Shown: positions 46,939 to 56,433 of the stretch, piece by piece
Position numbering within the stretch: position 1 is the first letter of the stretch
Layout: each line of letters begins with the position of its first letter
Assembly: GCF_001613805.1 (NCBI RefSeq)
Contig: NZ_LPVY01000002.1
Coordinates: 124,001 to 188,000 of the forward strand
DNA length: 64,000 nucleotides
From: Thalassospira lucentensis
Lineage (GTDB): Bacteria; Pseudomonadota; Alphaproteobacteria; Rhodospirillales; Thalassospiraceae
Direction of reading: 5' to 3'
Position numbers and translations under genes: made by a program
Notes under the pieces: generated by a model
Database searches by the model: none
Seen by the model: the letters and a program-made list of their open reading frames with translations, nothing else
Told to the model about the DNA's origin: nothing

Positions 46939-47808
46939 TCACACGGATTTAATTGCCGCACTGCCAATCAGCACATCAGACACCCATTCGGCAACAATCC
47001 GCACACGCGGCACATGGCGCATATCCTGATGGATCAGGAGCCAGATTTCGCGTCCCTCCGGGTCGATATCGGGTTTGCGCGTAAGCCCCGGGATACGATC
47101 GCCCAGGCATCGTGGCAGCAGGGCAAAGGCATTGGCAGCACACGCCATCGTCGCCATGATGGATCCGCGGTTGGATCGACTGATGGTGTGGCGATTGGGG
47201 AAATGGCGGTTGAGCCATATCTGTTCGGGTTTTTCGGCAAACGCATCGTCAAGATCGACCCACGGTGCAGTGGTCGGGTCGTCCATCCCGGCCGGACCGT
47301 AAATACCATATTCCATCACCCCGATTTTCCGGATGTGAAATGCTCCGGTTTGTGGCCGGGCAAGACGCAGCGCAATATCGGTTTCGCGTTGCGGCAGACT
47401 TAGATTGCGGTTACCGCCAATCAGTTCGACGCAAAGGGATGGATGGTTTGATGTCAGTTCCCCCAGACGCGGGGCAATGCAGTTTTCAAAAATCACATCC
47501 ACCCCGGCAACGCGAACAACACCCGATATTTCCGGGCAGGCCGCCTTTTCCGACAGAGTGCCATTTGCTTCGAGCAAGGTACTGACTTCGGCCTCCATCG
47601 CTCTTGCGGTTTTCAGAAGGCTTTGCGCACGCAATGTCGGGCTCATCTGGCCATCCCGACGCAGCAGGACAGGAAAGCCGGTGGCTTCTTCAAGACGGGC
47701 AATGCGGCGCGCGATTGTCGTCTGGTTCACGCCAAGCTCGCGTGCGGCGGCACTCATGGTATTTGCGCGGCAAACGACGGCGAATGTCCGTAAGGCTTCC
47801 CAATCCAT
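46939..47808 (-). CDS. LysR family transcriptional regulator
   Basis: A 289-residue regulator; the helix-turn-helix MSAAARELGVNQTTIARRIARL lies at residues 18-40 (quoted in part: ELGVNQTTIARRI). It is divergent from an isochorismatase-like gene, its most likely target. The effector is unknown. Confidence 0.93.
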   Translation of the reverse strand: MDWEALRTFAVVCRANTMSAAARELGVNQTTIARRIARLEEATGFPVLLRRDGQMSPTLRAQSLLKTARAMEAEVSTLLEANGTLSEKAACPEISGVVRVAGVDVIFENCIAPRLGELTSNHPSLCVELIGGNRNLSLPQRETDIALRLARPQTGAFHIRKIGVMEYGIYGPAGMDDPTTAPWVDLDDAFAEKPEQIWLNRHFPNRHTISRSNRGSIMATMACAANAFALLPRCLGDRIPGLTRKPDIDPEGREIWLLIHQDMRHVPRVRIVAEWVSDVLIGSAAIKSV

Positions 47809-47841
47809 GGATCGTCACCCGGTTATGGTTTCTGCATATAC

Positions 47842-47856
47842 GCAGATCATATCTGC
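47842..47856. promoter_or_regulatory. Candidate LysR operator
   Basis: GCAGAT-CAT-ATCTGC is a perfect palindrome in the LysR/isochorismatase gap, and CTGCA/TGCAG words recur through to 47892 (including ATGCAGATGCAT). This looks like a multi-site LysR control region. Confidence 0.5.
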
Positions 47857-47931
47857 AAATTGACGGATTTAAACTGCAAACATGCAGATGCATGATCAGG
47901 CCATCCAAATGACTTTGAAAGGACAGCCACC

Positions 47932-48525
47932 ATGAGCACACAATCCATCTTTGAAATTCTTGGCGTTGAACTGCCGACCGGATCGGTCCGGGATGCAGCA
48001 TTGATCGTGATCGATGCCCAGGAAGAATATCGCAGCGGGCAGTTGAAGCTATCGGAGCTTGAACCGGCACTGGACAACATTGCCCGCCTGATCGCCCATT
48101 GGCGTGCGCAGAACGGCACCCTGATCCATGTCCAGCATCACGGACAGGGATTGTTTGATCCCGAAGGTCCGTATGCCGCGATCATGAACGAAGTTGCGCC
48201 CCATGAGGACGAGCCGGTTCTGACGAAGAATGTGCCCAATGCCTTTGGCGGTACCAATCTGCGCAACCTGATTGATCTGGCCGGTTTGAAACATGTGGTG
48301 CTGGCCGGTTTCATGACACATGTCTGCGTGTCGACCACCGCACGATCCGCCAACGAACAGGGATTGCACGTTACCATCGCGGGGGATGCGGTCACCACAC
48401 GTGACCTGCCCGCCACCGCCGATCACGCCTCTATCCCGGCGGCGGAATTGCACCGTGCCGAACTGGCCATTCTGGCCGATGCGTTTGCCAAGATTGTAAC
48501 GACCGACGACATTCTGAACGCCTGA
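47932..48525 (+). CDS. Isochorismatase family cysteine hydrolase
   Basis: A 197-residue enzyme with the family triad Asp28 (VIDAQEEY), Lys99 (LTKN) and Cys132 (MTHVCVSTTARSA). Members hydrolyse amides (nicotinamide, N-carbamoyl compounds) or vinyl ethers; the substrate here is unknown. It ends at a strong terminator and is probably induced through the divergent LysR protein. Confidence 0.93.
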   Translation: MSTQSIFEILGVELPTGSVRDAALIVIDAQEEYRSGQLKLSELEPALDNIARLIAHWRAQNGTLIHVQHHGQGLFDPEGPYAAIMNEVAPHEDEPVLTKNVPNAFGGTNLRNLIDLAGLKHVVLAGFMTHVCVSTTARSANEQGLHVTIAGDAVTTRDLPATADHASIPAAELHRAELAILADAFAKIVTTDDILNA

Positions 48526-48535
48526 TCATAAATGC

Positions 48536-48567
48536 AAAACACCCCGCAGCAATCTGCGGGGTGTTTT
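48536..48567. terminator. Bidirectional terminator
   Basis: AAAACACCCCGCAG (48536-48549) pairs perfectly with CTGCGGGGTGTTTT (48554-48567). It serves the isochorismatase-like gene and the convergent phaB. Confidence 0.95.
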
Positions 48568-48593
48568 GATGAGTTTGAACGCAAGCAGTGCGA

Positions 48594-49316
48594 TCAGAAC
48601 ATATGCTGTCCGCCATTCAGCGACAGGCAGGAACCGGTGATGAAGCCGGAATTCGGGCCACAGAGGAACAGGACAGCCTGTGCGATTTCCTCGGCCTCGC
48701 CCAGCCGGCCAACCGGGATTTTCGCGATGATGCTTTCAAGAACCTTTTCGGGAACCGCGGCAACCATGTCGGTATTGATGTAACCCGGCGCGATGGTATT
48801 GACCGTAATACCTTTGCGCGCGACTTCCTGTGCCAATGCCTTGGTAAAGCCGTGCACCCCGGCCTTGGCCGCGGAATAGTTGGTCTGGCCAAGCTGACCG
48901 GCCTGACCATTGATCGAGGAGATATTGACCACCCGGCCAAAGCCGCGTTCACGCATGCCATCCAGAACCGGCTTGGTCATATAGAACAGCGAACTCAGGT
49001 TGGTTTCGATCACTGCCTGCCAATGATCGACGGACATCTTGTGCATGAAGCCATCACGGGTGATACCGGCATTATTGATCAGGAAATCGACAGGGCCGAC
49101 TTCGGATTCGACCTGCCGGATGCCATCGGCACAGGCATCCGCGTCCGCGACACTCCATTTAAAGGTCGCAATGCCGGTTTCGTCGGTGAAGGCGCGCGCG
49201 GCTTCATCATTGCCGGCATAGTTTGCCGCAACCGTATAGCCCGCTTCCTTAAGCGCCAGGCTGATTGCCCTGCCAATTCCGCGTGTACCACCGGTTACCA
49301 GTGCTGTTTTTGTCAT
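48594..49316 (-). CDS. phaB: Acetoacetyl-CoA reductase
   Basis: A 240-residue short-chain dehydrogenase making (R)-3-hydroxybutyryl-CoA from acetoacetyl-CoA with NADPH. TGGTRGIGRAI is the cofactor turn; SSINGQAGQLGQTNYSAAKAG contains Ser, Tyr and Lys of the active site (quoted in part: GQTNYSAAKAG). The C-terminus CLSLNGGQHMF is a PhaB hallmark. It follows phaA with a 248-base gap holding a terminator-like hairpin, so it may have its own promoter. Confidence 0.95.
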   Translation of the reverse strand: MTKTALVTGGTRGIGRAISLALKEAGYTVAANYAGNDEAARAFTDETGIATFKWSVADADACADGIRQVESEVGPVDFLINNAGITRDGFMHKMSVDHWQAVIETNLSSLFYMTKPVLDGMRERGFGRVVNISSINGQAGQLGQTNYSAAKAGVHGFTKALAQEVARKGITVNTIAPGYINTDMVAAVPEKVLESIIAKIPVGRLGEAEEIAQAVLFLCGPNSGFITGSCLSLNGGQHMF

Positions 49317-49503
49317 GGTCGCCTCCCTAAACTTCAGTCATCGAATTCATGTATCGGTATCCCGTAGTTTGCCCTTCTACGACATGCGAAACTTTAGTCC
49401 ATAAAACGAACTATAAACGTAACTTTATTTCTTCTCCATCATCCATGTCACGTGAAATGCGTGAACTTTGGTCGAATTTCATCTGCATTCTCAGGTAAAC
49501 AAA

Positions 49504-49532
49504 CAGGGCAGCCCCCAAAGGAGGCCGCCCTG
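49504..49532 (-). terminator. Terminator-like hairpin after phaA
   Basis: CAGGGC and GCCCTG (49504-49532) frame an imperfect stem, followed on the minus strand by TTTGTTT. It lies 33 bases past the phaA stop. Confidence 0.65.
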
Positions 49533-49564
49533 CACGTTTCATCCAATCAGATGGTTCGAAGCGA

Positions 49565-50737
49565 TCAGCGTTCGACGCACAGTGCGACCCCCATGCCGCC
49601 GCCAATGCACAATGTCGCAAGGCCCTTTTTGGCATCGCGTTTCTGCATTTCGTAAAGCAGGGTGGTAAAGACGCGTGCGCCTGATGCACCGATCGGATGG
49701 CCAAGGGCGATCGCCCCGCCATTGACATTGACCTTATCGGTATCCCAGCCCATGTCGCGGTTGACCGCAATTGCCTGTGCGGCAAAGGCTTCGTTGGCTT
49801 CGATCAGGTCAAGATCACCAACCGACCAGCCAGCCTTTTCAAGAGCCTTGCGCGATGCCGGGATCGGGCCGGAGCCCATGACGGCAGGATCAACACCGGC
49901 AGTCGCCCAGCTTTTGATCGTCGCAAGCGGCGTCAGGCCGCGTTTGGCGGCTTCATCGGCCGACATGACAATCAGGGCGGCGGCCCCATCATTGATGCCC
50001 GATGCGTTACCCGCGGTTACCGTGCCTTCCTTGTCAAACGCCGGGCGGAGCTTTGCCATGCCTTCGATAGAAGCACCGTGGCGCGGATATTCATCGGCAT
50101 CGAAGATCACATCGCCCTTGCGTGAGGAAAGGGTGACGGGGGCGATTTCATCATTGAAGCGACCGGCTTTCTGGGCGGCTTCGGCCTTGTTCTGGGACGC
50201 GGTCGCGAAGGCATCCTGATCTTCGCGGGTGATCTGCCATTTATTGGCGATGTTTTCCGCGGTATTGCCCATGTGATAGCCGTTGAAAGCACACCACAGG
50301 CCATCCTTGATCATGCTGTCGATGAATTTGACATCGCCCATCTTGTGACCGGCGCGCAGATTGGCGACATGCGGTGACATGGACATGTTTTCCTGACCAC
50401 CGGCGACAACGATTTTGGCGTCACCGGCCATGATCTGCTGGGCGGCAAGGGCAACGGTGCGAAGACCCGAACCACAAACCTGGTTGATGACAAAGGCGGT
50501 TGCGCTATCGGGGATACCCGCCGCGATGGCCGCTTGGCGTGCCGGGTTCTGTCCGGCCCCACCAGTCAGGACCTGACCGAAAATGACCTCGTTTACGGCA
50601 TCCGCCTCGACACCGGAACGTTCCAGAGCCGCCTTGATGGCAACAGCGCCAAGCTCGTGTGCTGGGGTGTTGGCCAGCGAACCGCTAAAAGCGCCGATCG
50701 GTGTGCGTGCTGCACCCACAATTACGACGTCTGTCAT
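49565..50737 (-). CDS. phaA: Acetyl-CoA acetyltransferase
   Basis: A 390-residue thiolase condensing two acetyl-CoA to acetoacetyl-CoA. Cys88 in VCGSGLRT is the acyl-enzyme nucleophile; [10 protein letters not shown] has the catalytic His; CIGGGMG near the C-terminus has the proton-relay Cys. As phaB lies next to it, it is taken as the first enzyme of polyhydroxybutyrate synthesis. Confidence 0.96.
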   Translation of the reverse strand: MTDVVIVGAARTPIGAFSGSLANTPAHELGAVAIKAALERSGVEADAVNEVIFGQVLTGGAGQNPARQAAIAAGIPDSATAFVINQVCGSGLRTVALAAQQIMAGDAKIVVAGGQENMSMSPHVANLRAGHKMGDVKFIDSMIKDGLWCAFNGYHMGNTAENIANKWQITREDQDAFATASQNKAEAAQKAGRFNDEIAPVTLSSRKGDVIFDADEYPRHGASIEGMAKLRPAFDKEGTVTAGNASGINDGAAALIVMSADEAAKRGLTPLATIKSWATAGVDPAVMGSGPIPASRKALEKAGWSVGDLDLIEANEAFAAQAIAVNRDMGWDTDKVNVNGGAIALGHPIGASGARVFTTLLYEMQKRDAKKGLATLCIGGGMGVALCVER

Positions 50738-50942
50738 GAAACCCTCCGATTATATCTTGAATACGTTTTTCCCCGGACCCTGACGATCCTGCTGATCGGA
50801 CCTGCAATCCGCCCACGATCTTATCGCGACGCAATAAAAAGCCAAGCATTGATACACACCACTTTCGGACAGTTTTGTTTCCGGGTGTATGGGCCGGGCA
50901 AATCCGCGCAGATCCGTTATCCTCATAGTTTGCCTGAAACGG

Positions 50943-51413
50943 CTATAACGCAACCCCGACTTCATCCTTTAATATCTCGGTCGCAATATAGGTGCGGTAC
51001 CAGACGATATTGTCGTCCGCGTCAAACAAGGTTTCGCAAAGGGCGGTATATTCCGCCATGTCGCGCATATGCAGGACCAGAACACCGGTGACCTCGCCGG
51101 TGACAAGGTAGCATTGCCGAACGGCTTCAAGGGTGCGGACTTTTTTGATGAAGTCCTGCCGGTAGCGGTTGCCATGGCGATGAAATTCCAGATTGATCAC
51201 CGCGGTCAGTGGCCGCCCGACCAGCGCCGGATCAATCACGGCGACAGTTTTACGAATGACCCCAGATTCGCGCAGTTTGGCGACACGGCGCAAACAGGCC
51301 GAGGGCGACAGGCCAACATGATCGGCAAGGGTTGCATTCGCGATATCCGCGTTTTCCTGCAATATCCGAAGGATTTTGGTATCGATACGGTCAAGGTCGG
51401 CCAATATCTGCAA
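50943..51413 (-). CDS. Lrp/AsnC family regulator
   Basis: A 156-residue protein with an N-terminal helix-turn-helix (TLADHVGLSPSACLRRVAKL) and a C-terminal RAM domain (VTGEVTGVLVLHM). Lrp proteins sense amino acids and form octamers. It is divergent from a gate-domain membrane protein, separated by 117 bases with AT-rich TATTATT/AATAATA words that may be its sites. Confidence 0.93.
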   Translation of the reverse strand: MQILADLDRIDTKILRILQENADIANATLADHVGLSPSACLRRVAKLRESGVIRKTVAVIDPALVGRPLTAVINLEFHRHGNRYRQDFIKKVRTLEAVRQCYLVTGEVTGVLVLHMRDMAEYTALCETLFDADDNIVWYRTYIATEILKDEVGVAL

Positions 51414-51530
51414 CTCCGAAGCGCCAAGTGATAAAACTACGCCGTATTATTGCACAAAAGCACGTAATTTCGCCGCGTAATAATATGGTGGTTATGCGAG
51501 GATGCGCATCGTTAAACGAATGCCCCACAT

Positions 51531-52547
51531 ATGACCCGCGTACCACCCAAGAAGCCCGGAACCTCGCGCCCCATGCATCGCTATTTCCTGAATTTGCTAA
51601 ACCGCAGCCAGCGTTTGTTCATCACCCTGATCAAGGTCATGTTGCCGGTGATGATCATTGTGCGCATCGCCGATGAATTCGGCGCGGTTGCCTTTACATC
51701 CGATCTGTTATCCCCTGTCATGAGCCTGATCGGGTTGCCGCCCGAGGCAGGCCTGATCTGGGCGACCTGTGCACTGGTCAGTATATATGGCGCGGTCGGG
51801 GCGTTTATCGGGTTATCCGCCCATCTTGATATGACAGCGGCGCAGCTCAGTGCGCTTTGCGCGATGATGCTGTTTGCCCATGGGCTTCCGGTCGAACAGG
51901 CAATTGTCAAAAGGGCCGGGGCCAGCTTTGTCGCGACGACTGCACTTCGGCTTGGCACGGCGGTGTTTTACGCCGCACTGGTCACATGGATCAGCGACAC
52001 CACCGGATGGCTTTCCGAACCGGTTGATTTTTCATGGATGGCCGGCAGTGAAACCGTTATCGCCGCAACTGGCCTTGAAGGCTGGATCGACTGGACCATC
52101 CAGACAGTCAAATCGCTTGTTGTCAGCTTTGCGGTGATTGTCGGATTGCTTGTGCTACTTGATATTCTTGAAAAAACCGGCATTACCGACCGCATTACAC
52201 GCGGCATGATGCCGATCCTGCGGGTGTCGGGCCTGTCACGCGATGTGGCACCGGTCACGACCATTGGGGTGTTGCTGGGCCTGACCTATGGCGGGGCGCT
52301 GATCATTGACGAGGCCCGCAAAAAGAACTTCCCGCCGCGCACCCTTTTTCTGTCGCTAAGCTGGCTGTCGCTGTCGCATTCGCTGATAGAGGATACGGCG
52401 ATCATGCTGGCCCTTGGTGCAGATATCTGGGTCGTTCTGGTCGGGCGGGTGATCCTGACATTGCTGATCATTGCCGCCCTTGCACGTCTGACGCTGCGCT
52501 GGCAGCGTGAACCGGAACAACTGGCGACGGATTCCGCTAGTTCCTGA
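51531..52547 (+). CDS. Nucleoside recognition (Gate) domain membrane protein
   Basis: A 338-residue protein with about eight hydrophobic segments. The repeat-like segments around RLFITLIKVMLPVMIIVRIAD and LVVLLDILEKTG (quoted in part) and the GLTYGGALIIDEA block resemble the Gate domain found in nucleoside transporters and spore-maturation proteins. The transported substance is unknown. The N-terminal 14 residues before MHRYF may be unused if translation starts at 51573. Confidence 0.78.
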   Translation: MTRVPPKKPGTSRPMHRYFLNLLNRSQRLFITLIKVMLPVMIIVRIADEFGAVAFTSDLLSPVMSLIGLPPEAGLIWATCALVSIYGAVGAFIGLSAHLDMTAAQLSALCAMMLFAHGLPVEQAIVKRAGASFVATTALRLGTAVFYAALVTWISDTTGWLSEPVDFSWMAGSETVIAATGLEGWIDWTIQTVKSLVVSFAVIVGLLVLLDILEKTGITDRITRGMMPILRVSGLSRDVAPVTTIGVLLGLTYGGALIIDEARKKNFPPRTLFLSLSWLSLSHSLIEDTAIMLALGADIWVVLVGRVILTLLIIAALARLTLRWQREPEQLATDSASS

Positions 52548-52699
52548 ACGAAACCCGGGCTTGATATCCCTGATCCACTTAGTAAGCCGCGAATATCTGA
52601 AATGTCACAGTGACAGGGCTTGCCCGCGACTATGGCGCGTGTAGAGTGAGCAGAATTAAAATTTCTGTCAGAATCAAAACGGGGTCAAGGTCGGGTTTA

Positions 52700-53239
52700 A
52701 TGTGTCAGGACATGTATATCCGTGCCATTTTACCTGTGACGAATGGCCAGAAGACCGGAATCATCCAGATGGCGGTCCCCGGATACGATGTTGATGAATG
52801 CGGTCATTTGACGATGGACTTTGGCCGTTGTCAGGCAGCCCTGGCAGAGCTGAAACGGCTTCATGTGCGTCATTATGTGTGTCTGACGACGCTGTCCGAG
52901 ATCGGGCCGGAGGAAACCGGCGATATTCGCGATCTGGTCACGCGGCAGGGCATCAAAAGCCATCACCTTCCGATAGAAGATTATGCAAAGCCGGACGGGA
53001 ATTTTTTGAGCGCATGGCGAAAAGTGTCGCCACAATTGCAGGCATGCCTTGATGCCGGGGACGGGGTTGCGTTGCAATGCCTTGCGGGCTATGGCCGAAG
53101 CGGCACCGTTGCCGCCCTTTTGCTGATAGAGCGGGGAATGGCGCCAGACATTGCGATAGAGACCGTAAAGAGGATAAGCGGTGAATCGATAGAAAGCAGC
53201 GTACAGTTGGACTTTCTGCTATCCCGGTCTGCCCTGTAA
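52700..53239 (+). CDS. Dual-specificity/tyrosine phosphatase-like protein
   Basis: A 179-residue protein with the phosphatase loop CLAGYGRSGT (Cys127, Arg133; C-x5-R) and a candidate general acid Asp94 in IEDYAKPD. In most families His precedes the Cys; here it is Gln. It resembles atypical dual-specificity phosphatases such as those near cyclin-dependent kinase inhibitor-like folds. ATG 52700 has AAGG upstream; other starts are possible. It converges with the GntR gene. Confidence 0.8.
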   Translation: MCQDMYIRAILPVTNGQKTGIIQMAVPGYDVDECGHLTMDFGRCQAALAELKRLHVRHYVCLTTLSEIGPEETGDIRDLVTRQGIKSHHLPIEDYAKPDGNFLSAWRKVSPQLQACLDAGDGVALQCLAGYGRSGTVAALLLIERGMAPDIAIETVKRISGESIESSVQLDFLLSRSAL

Positions 53240-53250
53240 AAATTGACCGT

Positions 53251-53901
53251 TCAGCTTTCCGCCGCGTCAAGCAACGCACAGTAGCTTAACAAGGTTTCTG
53301 CGCGCAGGCGGAAATATGTCTGAAAGTCGCCCTTCTCGATCGGACCGATCAGTTTTTCAAATTCGGTCCGGATCAGGTTGGTCGCAAGATCAGGGAAGCG
53401 TGCCGACTGATGCACAAGCCCCGGAACGGTGCGATAAAACAGCATATCATCGGTACGTTTCAGAACATCATCCGCAATCAGCCCTGCTGTCAGAAGATGG
53501 ACATCTCGGAGCACGCTCCAGAATTTTTCACGCTCTGCATCCGCCGAAAGACGCGATACCCGATAATAAAGCGGGGCAATCGACGCCTCGATATCCTGGG
53601 GCGTTGCGGTAATGCCAAGATCATCAATGATGCGATAGATGCCCGAACGGATCTGCAGCCCCTGGCGTTGGGTTTCCAATGGCTGATCCTGCACCGTGGT
53701 ACCGACACCGACCTTGACCACCGCGAGTTTTTCGTAAGCAAGCCGCTGTAGCACCTGGCGGATCGGCGTGCGGCTGACCTCGAACTCCTTGCCAAGTTCC
53801 CCCTCATACAGCACAGCGCCGCTTTCATAGACACCCAGACAAATGCGTTCACGGATGGCTTCGTAAATAATATCGACGCTGGATTTCTGTGTGGCTGTCA
53901 T
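53251..53901 (-). CDS. GntR family transcriptional regulator
   Basis: A 216-residue protein with a winged helix (LGKEFEVSRTPIRQVLQRLAY) whose RTPIRQ is typical of the FadR subgroup, followed by a helical domain. The motifs of a metal-binding FCD domain are weak. It is divergent from the amino-acid ABC operon and probably controls it. ATG 53901 was chosen on fit to the family; the frame is open 48 bases further. Confidence 0.9.
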   Translation of the reverse strand: MTATQKSSVDIIYEAIRERICLGVYESGAVLYEGELGKEFEVSRTPIRQVLQRLAYEKLAVVKVGVGTTVQDQPLETQRQGLQIRSGIYRIIDDLGITATPQDIEASIAPLYYRVSRLSADAEREKFWSVLRDVHLLTAGLIADDVLKRTDDMLFYRTVPGLVHQSARFPDLATNLIRTEFEKLIGPIEKGDFQTYFRLRAETLLSYCALLDAAES

Positions 53902-53984
53902 GCGCTCTGTTCTTTTGTTCGGACCAGAGTCGCATTGAGAAAACGTCAAATTCGCAACCGATCATGGCCTATTCAATGAAGAAT

Positions 53985-54146
53985 GGTGTACATGTATGCA
54001 CCCACAATAGCAATGGCAAGATTTCATATTTCGGCCTGAAAGCCGCTGATAACTGCGACTAAACAGATATAACTCGCGCCTCCCCACCCTTATTTACCCC
54101 TTTGTCATATAAATATCATTTACTGTATAGCTGTATACAAGCATAC
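53985..54146. promoter_or_regulatory. Promoter region of GntR gene and amino-acid ABC operon
   Basis: Two related sites stand out in this 290-base divergent gap: TGTACATGTATGCA (53987-54000) and TGTATACAAGCATA (about 54132-54145), both alternating purine and pyrimidine. The first lies inside GGTG/CACC. They may be GntR operators, with the second about 50 bases before the permease start. Confidence 0.4.
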
Positions 54147-54192
54147 TAGCTGCAATGCACAAGACACTCAAATCAGGGAATGGGTGATACGC

Positions 54193-55329
54193 ATGCGTCT
54201 TCCAAGGTCACAGTTCTTCTGGCAATTGCTTGTCGTCGGTATCCTCGTCTGGCTGGGCTATGTTCTGGCCAGCAATATCGAAGCGAATCTGGCGAAATCG
54301 AACATCGTTCTGTCCTTCGACTTCCTGTCGGGGCAGGCCGGTTTCGATATCAGCGAGAGCCTTTTGCCGGTTTCATCGACCAGCAGCTATGGCAGCGTAA
54401 TTCTAGCTGGCGTTCTCAATACATTGACCCTTGCATTGTGCTGCATAATCGGCGCGACCGTGATCGGCGTGCTGATGGGGATTTTACGAACAAGCGGCCA
54501 TTATCTGGGAGAACGGGTTGCCGGATTTTACATCGAGATCACGCGCAACCTGCCCAAACTTCTGATCCTTCTTGCACTTTATCTGGCGATGGTGACCGCA
54601 CTTCCGGTGGTGCGCGAAAGCTGGTCATTTTTTGGTCTTGTCCAGATTTCGAACCGGGCGGTTTATTTCCCGGTTATTGAACAGGGCATCGGGCTTTATT
54701 GGGTGATCGCCATGCTGGTGATCTGGCCGGTCGCCCTTTTGATACTTGGCCGCGTTGCCCGCCGGATACAGGAACGCACCGGCATCCGGTATCCGGTTGT
54801 CTGGCCGGTTTCGATTTTCATTCTGGTAATGATCGCGGTGCCTGCGACGACGGGCCTGATTGAATATCCCCTGTCGTGGCCGGTTCTCAGGGGGTTCGAT
54901 TTCGCCGGGGGCGGACGGATTTCGGTTCAGTTCCTTGTGCTGGTGCTGGCGCTTTCAATCTATCACGGCGGGCAGGTCGCGGAACTTGTGCGCGGTGCCA
55001 TTCAGTCGGTCCCGGTCGGGCAGTTCGAAGCCGCACGGGCATCCGGACTGAGTTTTGCGCAGATGACGCGGCTGGTCATTTTGCCGCAGGCGGTCCGGGC
55101 GGCTGTGCCATCGATGGGCAACCAGTATCTGAACATCACCAAGAACACCTCGATCGCGCTCGCGGTTGGTTATTCCGATCTGGTGTCGGTGATGACGACA
55201 TCAATCAACCAGACATTCCGTCCAATCGAACTGATGACGGTGTCCATGGGTGTTTATCTTGGCATCTGTCTGATCGTTTCATGGCTGGTCAATATCTATA
55301 ACGCGCGCGTCCAGATGGTGAGGACCTAA
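54193..55329 (+). CDS. General amino-acid ABC transporter permease (AapQ-like)
   Basis: A 378-residue permease with an N-terminal helix, a short periplasmic loop and the family's ABC3 domain. The cytoplasmic coupling loop is VRGAIQSVPVGQFEAARASGLS. GTG at 54184 or ATG at 54193 may be used. AapQ-type subunits pair with AapM. The operon order here is Q-M-J-P instead of the usual J-Q-M-P. Confidence 0.88.
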   Translation: MRLPRSQFFWQLLVVGILVWLGYVLASNIEANLAKSNIVLSFDFLSGQAGFDISESLLPVSSTSSYGSVILAGVLNTLTLALCCIIGATVIGVLMGILRTSGHYLGERVAGFYIEITRNLPKLLILLALYLAMVTALPVVRESWSFFGLVQISNRAVYFPVIEQGIGLYWVIAMLVIWPVALLILGRVARRIQERTGIRYPVVWPVSIFILVMIAVPATTGLIEYPLSWPVLRGFDFAGGGRISVQFLVLVLALSIYHGGQVAELVRGAIQSVPVGQFEAARASGLSFAQMTRLVILPQAVRAAVPSMGNQYLNITKNTSIALAVGYSDLVSVMTTSINQTFRPIELMTVSMGVYLGICLIVSWLVNIYNARVQMVRT

Positions 55330-55331
55330 TC

Positions 55332-56408
55332 ATGGAACAAACCCTCCGGACCGGGAATGTCACGGCCCCCACCATCAGTCCTGTCACCATATGGCGCAAA
55401 AGATTGTTCGGAACCGTGCGCGACAGCGTGCTGACGCTGATCCTGATGGCGGTGATTATCGCCTTTGTCCGGGTCGCGGTTGACTGGCTGGTTCTTGATG
55501 CGGTTACCCCGTGGGGGGATCGGGCCGCCTGTGCGGAAGCCGCTGGTGCGTGCTGGCCGTTTCTTGTCGAAAAGCACCGGCTTATCTTGTTTGGTACTTA
55601 TCCATGGGAACACCAATGGCGCCCGCTGGTTGCCAGCTTGCTGCTGATTGCAGGGGTTGTCGTTTCGATGGTGCCGCACTGGCAGGACAAGCGTCTGGCA
55701 TGGCTTTGGATCTGCCTTGCCGTCGGGTTTACCGTTTTGATGCGTGGTGGCGTGCCGGGTCTTGAATATGTTCAGCCAGAACGCTGGAACGGCCTGCCGG
55801 TACTTTTGATGCTGGCGATTTTCGGACTGGTCTTTGCCTTCCCGCTTGGCATTGCGCTGGCCCTTGCCAGACATCAGGACCAATTGCCGGCCATTCGCGC
55901 AATTGCCGTTCTGTGGATCGAGCTGGTTCGCGGCGTTCCGATGATCATGGTGCTGTTTCTCGGGCTGTTTGTTCTGCCACTTATGATGCCCGACGACATC
56001 ACGCTCAATCCGCTGATCACGACCATGATCGCATTGGTGATTTTCCATTCCGCCTATTTTGCCGAGTCCGTCCGCGGTGGTTTGCAGACCGTGCCATGCG
56101 GGCAGTATGAAGCCGCCGACAGTCAGGGTTTGACCTGGCTGCAAAAGACCCGACTGATCATTCTTCCGCAGGCTCTCAAGATAGCGATGCCCGGAATTCT
56201 GAACACGGTCCTTGGCGCTTACAAGGACACGTCGCTCGTCGTCATCATCGGCATTCACGACATCATGGCCACAGCGAAAATGTCATTCAGCGACCCTGTC
56301 TGGCAGCGCTACGGGCTGGAAGCGTATTTGTTTGTAGGAGCGTGGTTCCTGGCAACCTGCTGGTGCCTTTCTTCCTATAGCAGATGGTTGGAGAGAAGAA
56401 CTTCGTAA
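55332..56408 (+). CDS. General amino-acid ABC transporter permease (AapM-like)
   Basis: A 358-residue permease with three N-terminal hydrophobic segments before the ABC permease domain. The coupling helix region VRGGLQTVPCGQYEAADSQGL resembles that of the first permease. It begins 2 bases after the first permease stop. With AapQ it should form the membrane channel for a broad range of L-amino acids. Confidence 0.9.
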   Translation: MEQTLRTGNVTAPTISPVTIWRKRLFGTVRDSVLTLILMAVIIAFVRVAVDWLVLDAVTPWGDRAACAEAAGACWPFLVEKHRLILFGTYPWEHQWRPLVASLLLIAGVVVSMVPHWQDKRLAWLWICLAVGFTVLMRGGVPGLEYVQPERWNGLPVLLMLAIFGLVFAFPLGIALALARHQDQLPAIRAIAVLWIELVRGVPMIMVLFLGLFVLPLMMPDDITLNPLITTMIALVIFHSAYFAESVRGGLQTVPCGQYEAADSQGLTWLQKTRLIILPQALKIAMPGILNTVLGAYKDTSLVVIIGIHDIMATAKMSFSDPVWQRYGLEAYLFVGAWFLATCWCLSSYSRWLERRTS

Positions 56409-56433
56409 CGGCATTTTAACAGGGAGCCAAATG

